A stretch of 64,000 nt of DNA from G963677325 sp963810555 (GTDB lineage Bacteria > Bacteroidota > Bacteroidia > Bacteroidales > Prolixibacteraceae), in contig CAWENX010000006.1 in assembly GCA_963810555.1 (NCBI GenBank), positions 62,001-126,000 on the forward strand. The letters are read 5' to 3'. Both the position numbers and the translations under genes were made by a program. A model generated the notes under the pieces. The model was not told the DNA's origin, did not search any database, and worked only from the letters and a program-made list of their open reading frames with translations. Shown here in pieces: positions 57,962 to 64,000 of this stretch (positions within the stretch are counted from its first letter, which is position 1; every line of letters begins with the position of its first letter).

Positions 57962-59026
57962 ATGCTGAAACGTATTTTATTACATACCTGGCCCTTTATT
58001 CTGGCATTGATAACATTTGCCTGTGTAGAATTCGGAATACATCATCCCTGGATGATTGAAAAATATTACTCAGAAGGGATTTATCCCCTTATTGCCACAA
58101 CACTATCTTTCTTCAGCAGCGTTGTCCCGTTTTCATTATGGGATATGTTCTGGATTATCTTTACTTTAATAATTCTGTTTGCACTATTCCTGGTAATCAG
58201 AAGGAGATTGAAATTTTCGCTATTTGCCTTAAGACTATTCCAAAGTCTTGCTCTAATGTATACACTGTTCTATTTCTCCTGGGGTTTCAATTATTTCAGG
58301 CCCAAAATAGCAATCCGGTCTGATTGGATAAAGCCCGCTCCCGATGAATCCTTTTTTAGTCAGATACTTGATTCAATTATTGTTAATACAAATAAAAGCT
58401 ACACACAAATTACTGCTTCCGATTACATAACCATTGATTCTCTGATTGAAAATTCATACAAAGAAAATTCCCGGGCTCTTGGCATTAATTATCCGAATGG
58501 AACAAGGGTCCCAAAAAGAATGATTTTAAGCTGGCTTTTTGCAAAATCAGGTGTAACGGGATATTTTGGGCCTTTTTTTAACGAAATTCAGGTCAACAGT
58601 TATTTACTCCCGTTTGAATATCCTTTTACATTAGCTCATGAAAAAGCCCATCAATTTGGCATGACCGAAGAATCAGAAGCAAATTTTGCCGCATTTGTCG
58701 TATGTTCGACATCTCAAGACCCGCGATTGCGCTATTCAGGAAACATGCAATTGCTTCTTTATTTTCTTTCAGATGCCCACCAATTAAAAAATTATAAAGA
58801 ATATGTTGATCGTATCGACAAAAGGGTAATCAATGATATTCAAAATGAAAGGAAATACTGGAGAGAAATGGAAAACAAAACCATTGACAAAATCCAGACT
58901 GCTGCAAATAATGCCTATTTAAAAACAAACAGGATACCGGAAGGGGTTAAAAATTATAATAAGGTCGTTTCACTTGTATTAAGTTGGTACTATAATAAGA
59001 TGGACCAATCAAAAAACAACAAATAA
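57962..59026 (+). CDS. DUF3810 family membrane protein with HExxH motif
   Basis: A 354-residue protein with three N-terminal membrane helices (about 8-27, 55-80, 88-105), then a large soluble domain. The motif FTLAHEKAHQFGMTEESEANFAA has a zinc-metalloprotease-like HExxH with a downstream glutamate (EANFAA). This is characteristic of DUF3810 proteins, widespread in Bacteroidota and Firmicutes, with no established substrate. A membrane-bound metalloprotease is a reasonable but unproven inference. ATG 57962 starts directly at the first helix. It is convergent with the MORN-like gene, 20 bp away. Confidence 0.85.
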   Translation: MLKRILLHTWPFILALITFACVEFGIHHPWMIEKYYSEGIYPLIATTLSFFSSVVPFSLWDMFWIIFTLIILFALFLVIRRRLKFSLFALRLFQSLALMYTLFYFSWGFNYFRPKIAIRSDWIKPAPDESFFSQILDSIIVNTNKSYTQITASDYITIDSLIENSYKENSRALGINYPNGTRVPKRMILSWLFAKSGVTGYFGPFFNEIQVNSYLLPFEYPFTLAHEKAHQFGMTEESEANFAAFVVCSTSQDPRLRYSGNMQLLLYFLSDAHQLKNYKEYVDRIDKRVINDIQNERKYWREMENKTIDKIQTAANNAYLKTNRIPEGVKNYNKVVSLVLSWYYNKMDQSKNNK

Positions 59027-59046
59027 AAACTTCGGATTTTTAACTC

Positions 59047-59838
59047 TTATCTCTTTAAATATTCTTCCGGGTTATCAATGTATTTTTCAGGATCCTTCAA
59101 CCTTCCCTTTTCCCTGTCAAAAGAGTTGAATTCTTTCATTTGAAGACTATCGATCATTTCAGGATTCAAGAGAATTCCATCTTTATATTTCAATTGAAAT
59201 TTCAATGTCCCGTCAGGATTATAATATTTCCAGCTACCGTTATTCTGATCATTGTCATATTTTCCTTCAATCTGAATCTTACCGGATTCAAAATAAATAA
59301 GAACATCGCCATTTCGTTTTCCATCCTCGTAATTGATCTCGCTCTTTATTATCCCTGTAGAATAATACTCATGTGATATGCCATTAAGCTTTCCATTCAA
59401 CCAATTTGTTTCCCTGATTAGCTTACCATCTGATGAGTAAAAACAGGACAAACCGCTTTTCAATCCTTTAATATAACTTTCCCTTGCGATGATAATATTC
59501 TTGTCATAATAAGTCCAGATGCTATCTTTTTGAGTGCCCATATAATTGCCTCTTGATACCAATAATCCATCTGTATCATATAATTCAGCTGTCACCTTAC
59601 CCGAATTTGGAAAGTATAAAAGATTTGCTTTAAGCTTACCGTTTTCATGAAATCTTTTCCATTCTCCCACTGGCTTATTATTTTTAAAATAACCTTCATA
59701 CCGAACGGTTCCGTCAGGAAACTTCCCAATCCACTTCCCTTGTCTCAAATTGTTGGAATCTGTCTGATTTATTTCCTGTTGAGACATTGAGGCCATACTT
59801 AGAGATAATAAAGCAAATAATATCAGAATTAACTTCAT
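59047..59838 (-). CDS. Exported MORN-like / YwqK-family repeat protein
   Basis: A 263-residue exported protein: signal peptide MKLILILFALLSLSMASMS, then about nine short repeats of the type GxWxxYxxNGxLxxxxxYxxGxxxG (GKWIGKFPDGTVRYEGYFKN; GEWKRFHENGKLKANLLYF; GSWKYYNPDGTLKFQLKYKD). These MORN-variant repeats are annotated as YwqK-type antitoxin in databases, but that name comes from a distant relative. In Bacteroidota such proteins are common periplasmic or outer-membrane proteins of unknown role. The C-terminal 35 residues are charged and outside the repeats. Confidence 0.83.
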   Translation of the reverse strand: MKLILILFALLSLSMASMSQQEINQTDSNNLRQGKWIGKFPDGTVRYEGYFKNNKPVGEWKRFHENGKLKANLLYFPNSGKVTAELYDTDGLLVSRGNYMGTQKDSIWTYYDKNIIIARESYIKGLKSGLSCFYSSDGKLIRETNWLNGKLNGISHEYYSTGIIKSEINYEDGKRNGDVLIYFESGKIQIEGKYDNDQNNGSWKYYNPDGTLKFQLKYKDGILLNPEMIDSLQMKEFNSFDREKGRLKDPEKYIDNPEEYLKR

Positions 59839-60050
59839 GTTGTCATTAATTGCAAAACTCTACGAAAGTATTACAATCCAATATTTTAAACAACTTTTTA
59901 TTGATTTATCATCCTGCTGAATTATTCCGGTCCAGGTTTTAATCCTTTTATATCAACAAAACACACAAAGATTTTTATTCTTCGGTCTTTAGCCTTTAGT
60001 CTTTAGTCTTAATTAATAAATGACTAACTTTGGTCAAATTCCAAGTCATA

Positions 60051-61368
60051 ATGCCCAAAAATAAGACAATTTCATTCTCTGCATTTGCAATTTTAAATAT
60101 TGTTTTCCTCATAACGGTAATTTTCAGTTTCTCAACATCTCCGGTTGAAGCAAGAGAGAGGGAAAAGCCCTTGAATGATTCAATATATCAGGACAATATT
60201 AAAACTGTAGAATTTTTCCGGGAGGGATGGAATTTTTCGCTGCCGATTCTTGAAATGGGAAGCAATGAGAGACTTGTATTAAAATTCGATGAGCTTAATA
60301 ATCAAACCAGGAATTATTCTTACACAATAACTCATTGTGATTTTGACTGGTTTCCGTCACGATTAATCCCTTCTGAATACATGGAAGGTTTTATTGAAAA
60401 TCCGGTTAACGATTACAGAACTTCTATTAATACTACCATTCCCTACGTGAATTACCAGCTTGCCATACCCAATGAAAATGTCAGATTACTGGTGTCGGGT
60501 AATTACCTTTTAAAGGTATTTGAAGACGGAAAACAGGATTCACCCATTCTTACCCGAAGATTTTATGTGGTCGAACCTTCGGCCAGGATAAACGGGATTG
60601 TAAAAAATGCAACATTTGACAGATTCAGAGGACCCAATCAGGAAGTCGATTTTACATTTGATTATCCCAGGTTAAATATTCAAAATCCGTCAACTGAAGT
60701 CAAAGTCGTTTTAATGCAGAATTTCCGATATGATAATGCCATCACTAATCTTAGACCTCTCTATATCAGGAATAATCAACTGAGCTACGATTATAACCAG
60801 GAAAATGTATTTAAAGCAGGAAATGAATTTCGGAACTTCGATGCAAAAATTCTGCAGGTCAATGGTCTTGGAGTCAGAAACATTGAATTTATTCCCCCGT
60901 TATACAATGTATTCCTTGAAACCGACTATCCAAGAAGTGATCAAAGTTACATTTTCGAAAATGATCTGAACGGACAATATTTAATTAAGAATGATCGCTC
61001 CAACGATCCTGACCTTGAATCGGATTATATTCTTGTGCATTTTTCGCTTCAGGTTAACCGTCCTTTGCCGGAAGGGGATATTTATGTTTTTGGCGGACTT
61101 TCGAACTGGAAATGCAGTGAAGCAAACAAATTGAATTATAACACATGCCTTAAAACTTTATGAAGGCACATTGTTGCTTAAACAGGGTTTTTATGATTAT
61201 CAGTACGTCTTTGTTGATAAGAATAATCCAAAGATAGATAATACCTTACTCGAAGGCAGTCATGTAGAAACCGAGAACGATTACCAGATTTTTGCTTATT
61301 ACAGAGGCTTTTCTTCCCGTTATGACCGGCTGATCGGTTTCAGAATATTGAATTCTGTTAAACAATAA
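60051..61368 (+). CDS. T9SS Plug-type protein (DUF5103), one frameshift
   Basis: A protein of about 438 residues when read through. The first frame, from ATG 60051 (TTG 60030 also in frame), starts with signal peptide FAILNIVFLITVIFSF. It has the DUF5103 hallmarks KTVEFFREGWNFSLPILEMG, YSYTITHCDFDWFPSRLIPS, YVNYQLAIPNENVRLLVSGN and ILTRRFYVVEP. It is lost near 61,150-61,160. The other frame (LLKQGFYDYQYVFVDKNNPK to 61368) supplies the usual ending DYQIFAYYRGFSSRYDRLIG. DUF5103 is the Plug that closes the periplasmic side of the SprA translocon in Flavobacterium T9SS. The gene is separate from the adhesin locus but belongs to the same export system. One surplus base explains the break. Confidence 0.87.
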
Positions 61369-61473
61369 TATTTTTCAGCGTTCCAGAGTTTCAAAGTTCC
61401 AGTGTTCCAATATTTCAGTATTTCAATTTGTAATTCTGTAACTCTGAATTTATTTGTTCGTCATTTTTAATTT

Positions 61474-63248
61474 TTAATTCTTCTTCCTTGGGGTATAGGT
61501 CGTATGCAAATATTCGTGGGAAATATGACCTAAAGGACTTCCAAGGAATTCATTGTACAGCTTAATTACATCCTGATTTTCATGGGATTTACGATATTTT
61601 TTTCCTTCGTCTTCCTTATAAATAGCCTCAAGACGTTTCGTACGAACTTCATCATTAACAGGACGCGGCTGGCCTCCTCCGCTGATACATCCTCCGGGAC
61701 AACCCATTACCTCAATGAAATGATAAGGACTTTCCCCCCGTTTAATCTCATCCAGCAATTGTGCCGCACCTTTCAATCCGCTTGTGACGGCAACCTTTAC
61801 ATTAACTCCTTCCAGGAATGCGTACTCTTTCAAAGGTTTTTCAATTTTTATCTCCGCAGCTTTTATTCTTTTCAAACCAACAAGAGGTTGGACATGAAGA
61901 CCTTCAGCAGGCAGTTCACGACCCGTAACCAGTTCATAAACAGTCCGGAGTGCTGCTTCCATCACACCTCCCGTGGTTCCAAAAATATCGGCAGCCCCGG
62001 TAGATAAGCCCATCGGACTGTCAAATGGAGTATCGGGTAAATTGCGGAAATCGATTCCGGCATCCTGGATCATTCTTGCCAGTTCGCGTGTTGTGATCAC
62101 TGCATCAACATTGGGCAATCCGTCATTGGTCATTTCCGGCCTTGTGATTTCAAACTTTTTCGCCGTACAGGGCATCACGGATACAACGAAAATATCTTTT
62201 GGGTTGATATCCATTTTTTGGGCAAAATAGGTCTTTGTCATTGCCCCCAGCATCATGTGAGGCGACTTACAGCTTGAAACATGCGGAATCTGTTCTGGGA
62301 ACTGATGTTCCATAAATTTAATCCATCCCGGACTGCAGCTCGTTATCAAGGGAAGATGAGCGCCATTATTGGGTGAAGTCATTGCCGCTTTCAGCCTTTC
62401 AAGCAATTCCGTGCCTTCTTCCATAATCGTCAGGTCTGCCGCGAAATTTGTATCAAAAACATAATCGAAGCCGATTTCACGCAATGCACTGACCATTTTA
62501 CCGGTCACAACGTACCCGGTTCATATTCAAATTTTTCCCCCAAAGCTGCCCTTACTGCCGGAGCTGTTTGAACAACAACAGTTTTTGACTTATCCAGCAA
62601 AGCTTCCCATACTACCTGTGTGGAATCTTTTTCCTTCAATGCCCCCACAGGACAAACCAGAACGCACTGTCCGCAATTTGTACAAATTGATTCACCCAGC
62701 ATTTCATCTTCGGTGGGACCAATAAATGTTGCAAAACCGCGGTGATGGGGATTCATTAACCCCACTCCCTGAATTTCATTACAAACTGTCACACACCTTC
62801 GGCATAAAATACATTTCGAACTGTCACGTACAATGGAGGGGCTTGAAATGTCAATAAGATCCTTTGATTTGGCTCCTTCATATTTGAATTCGTCCACCTG
62901 AATTACAGTTCCAAGTTCCTGCAATTCACAATTCTGGTTCCGCCAGCAGCCAAGGCAGTCTTTCGGATGATCGGATAGCATCAGTTCATAAAGCACTTTT
63001 CGCACATTCCTGACCTTTTCCGAATTGGTATTGACCACCATTCCGTCTTTTGCTTCAGTTACACAGGAGGCTACAAGAGTTTTAGATCCTTTTACTTCGA
63101 CAACACAAACTCTGCAGGCACCAATCTGATGAACATTTTCCATGTAACAAAAATGAGGAATCAGAATATGATTGCTTTTAGCAGCCTCAAAGATTGTCGT
63201 TCCTTCTTCGACCTCGACCGGCTTATTGTTGATGGTTAGATTTATCAT
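61474..63248 (-). CDS. hydA: [FeFe]-hydrogenase catalytic subunit HydA (group A, NADH-linked type), one frameshift
   Basis: About 591 residues after correction of one missing base near 62,511. The N-terminal part (start 63248) has a [2Fe-2S] domain with HFCYMENVHQIGACRVCVVE, a His-Cys cluster region (DHPKDCLGCWRNQNCELQEL) and two [4Fe-4S] motifs (CILCRRCVTVCNEIQGVG; CTNCGQCVLVCPVGALKE). The C-terminal part carries the H-cluster signatures L1 TSCSPGWIKFMEHQFP, L2 VSVMPCTAKKFEITRPE and L3 MGCPGGCISGGGQPRP. The first frame ends in KFEYEPGTL; the second begins VTGKMVSALREIGFDYVFDT. The enzyme makes or oxidises H2, usually as part of a trimeric, possibly electron-bifurcating, NADH/ferredoxin complex. 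It is 21 bp downstream of the hydB-like gene on the minus strand. Confidence 0.92.
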
Positions 63249-63269
63249 GGCAAATAGATCTTCTTGTGA

Positions 63270-64000
63270 TTAACGTTTTGAACATTGCAGGCATCTCATG
63301 GCTTCCGCTATGGCATTAAGCTTGTGAAAGCCTTGCGCCACTTCATCAAATGACTGTCCTCTTGTTTCAGGTTCAAGGTACCGCATCTGAAATCTTTCAT
63401 GTTCGACGGCATTACCCTCTTCAAAAGGATGAACCGGTATTTCAATGGGTTCGCCTGTATTGAGCTTGCCCTTGCCCCCTAAATATTTATCAATCGAAAT
63501 GGCCGCATTTTTACCGTCCGCGATAGCGGTGATTACAACATCGGATCCCCTCGCAATATCACCTCCGGCAAATACTCCTTTCTGTGTTGTCATTTGAGTA
63601 TATTGGTCAACTATGAAAGTTCCCCAGTCTGTGATTCCCACCTCTTCTTTGGTAATGAATGGTAAATCAGAATACTGGCTTACAGCAGGAATAGCCAGAT
63701 CGATATTTAACAGGAAGTTTGAATCCTTCAGGACTTCAGGGCTACGGCGGGCATCTTTCCCAAATTTCCCAAGTTTCATCTTAATGCATTCAATCTGTGT
63801 TACTTTCCCATTTCCGATGAACCTTACCGGTGCCACCAGTTCATGAAGGATTACGCCTTCTTCCAGTGCCTCCTCTACTTCTCTTTTATCGGCCGGCATT
63901 TCTTCCCTGGTCCTTCTGTAAAGAAGATGCACTTTCTCAGCGCCTAATCTCAGACGCAGATCTTGCAGCATCAATAGCTGTGCTCCCTCCGCCGATCACT
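63270..64000 (-). CDS. HydB/GltD-like flavoprotein of the hydrogenase complex, C-terminal part (frameshifted, cut by window edge)
   Basis: The C-terminal 230 or so residues of an NAD(P)-binding FAD oxidoreductase of the glutamate-synthase-small-subunit (GltD) type. In Bacteroidota this is often fused to the NuoF-like HydB subunit. Visible motifs: VIGGGSTAIDAARSA at the very edge (second dinucleotide fold), KVHLLYRRTREEMPA, GVFAGGDIARGSDVVITAIA, and a Cys-rich tail EAMRCLQCSK. One extra base near 63,954 shifts the frame between AARSA and LRLGAEKV; joining both restores the family sequence. Position immediately before hydA suggests it passes electrons between NAD(P)H and HydA. Whether the NuoF-like half is fused cannot be seen. 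Confidence 0.8.

Noticed and set aside
57729..57968. 79-codon plus-strand frame just before the DUF3810 gene
   Set aside because: It lies inside the dispersed palindromic element; the corresponding frame is not kept in copy 1 at 44 kb.

Overview
The window reads as chromosomal DNA of a member of the Bacteroidota, probably an anaerobic or facultative relative of the Bacteroidales/Marinilabiliales. The evidence is a giant SprB-type adhesin with a type IX secretion (T9SS) type B C-terminus followed by a PorP/SprF protein, a T9SS Plug-type protein, an S46 dipeptidyl-peptidase, a FISUMP lipoprotein, a DUF3810 protein, trp gene order EGDCFBA, B-type sdhCAB, and promoter-like TAnnTTTG boxes. An [FeFe]-hydrogenase with its flavoprotein partner and a B12-dependent ribonucleotide reductase fit life with little oxygen. 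No tRNA, rRNA, CRISPR array or transposase was seen.

Layout. 1-8 kb: a nested palindrome at the left edge, a universal stress protein, the cbpA-cbpM chaperone pair, an MDR oxidoreductase, a FISUMP lipoprotein, an outer-membrane barrel protein and galE (minus strand). 8-14 kb: a GH30 glycosidase lipoprotein, a tandem array of 176-bp units rich in hairpins, a twice-frameshifted kbl, and a MacA/HlyD-type adaptor. 14.4-36.4 kb: one giant adhesin locus of about 20.9 kb (about 6,900 residues if read through), followed by its sprF-like partner. The adhesin holds PKD/Ig-like domains, about 36 SprB repeats of about 78 residues, an alternating A/B repeat block, and the T9SS type B sorting domain. Its repeat arrays are full of frameshifts and two poly-G runs that look like assembly damage. 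36.8-43.9 kb: the tryptophan operon behind two consecutive leader peptide/terminator units. The first has a complete set of mutually exclusive stems of the classical attenuator type. 43.9-64 kb: housekeeping and envelope genes, namely S46 peptidase, rnhA, waaA, nrdJ, an XRE regulator, sdhCAB, a conserved unknown, DUF3810, a MORN-like protein, the Plug protein, and the minus-strand hydrogenase genes hydA and hydB-like, the latter cut by the right edge.

Two intergenic elements at 44.1 and 57.6 kb share an unusual design: four ACTA words followed by four inverted TAGT words, all exactly 11 bp apart, plus a related downstream flank. Single-base frameshifts occur in kbl (two), sdhA, the Plug gene, hydA, hydB and throughout the adhesin. 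Most are therefore better explained by consensus errors than by gene decay, and gene integrity should be judged with that in mind.
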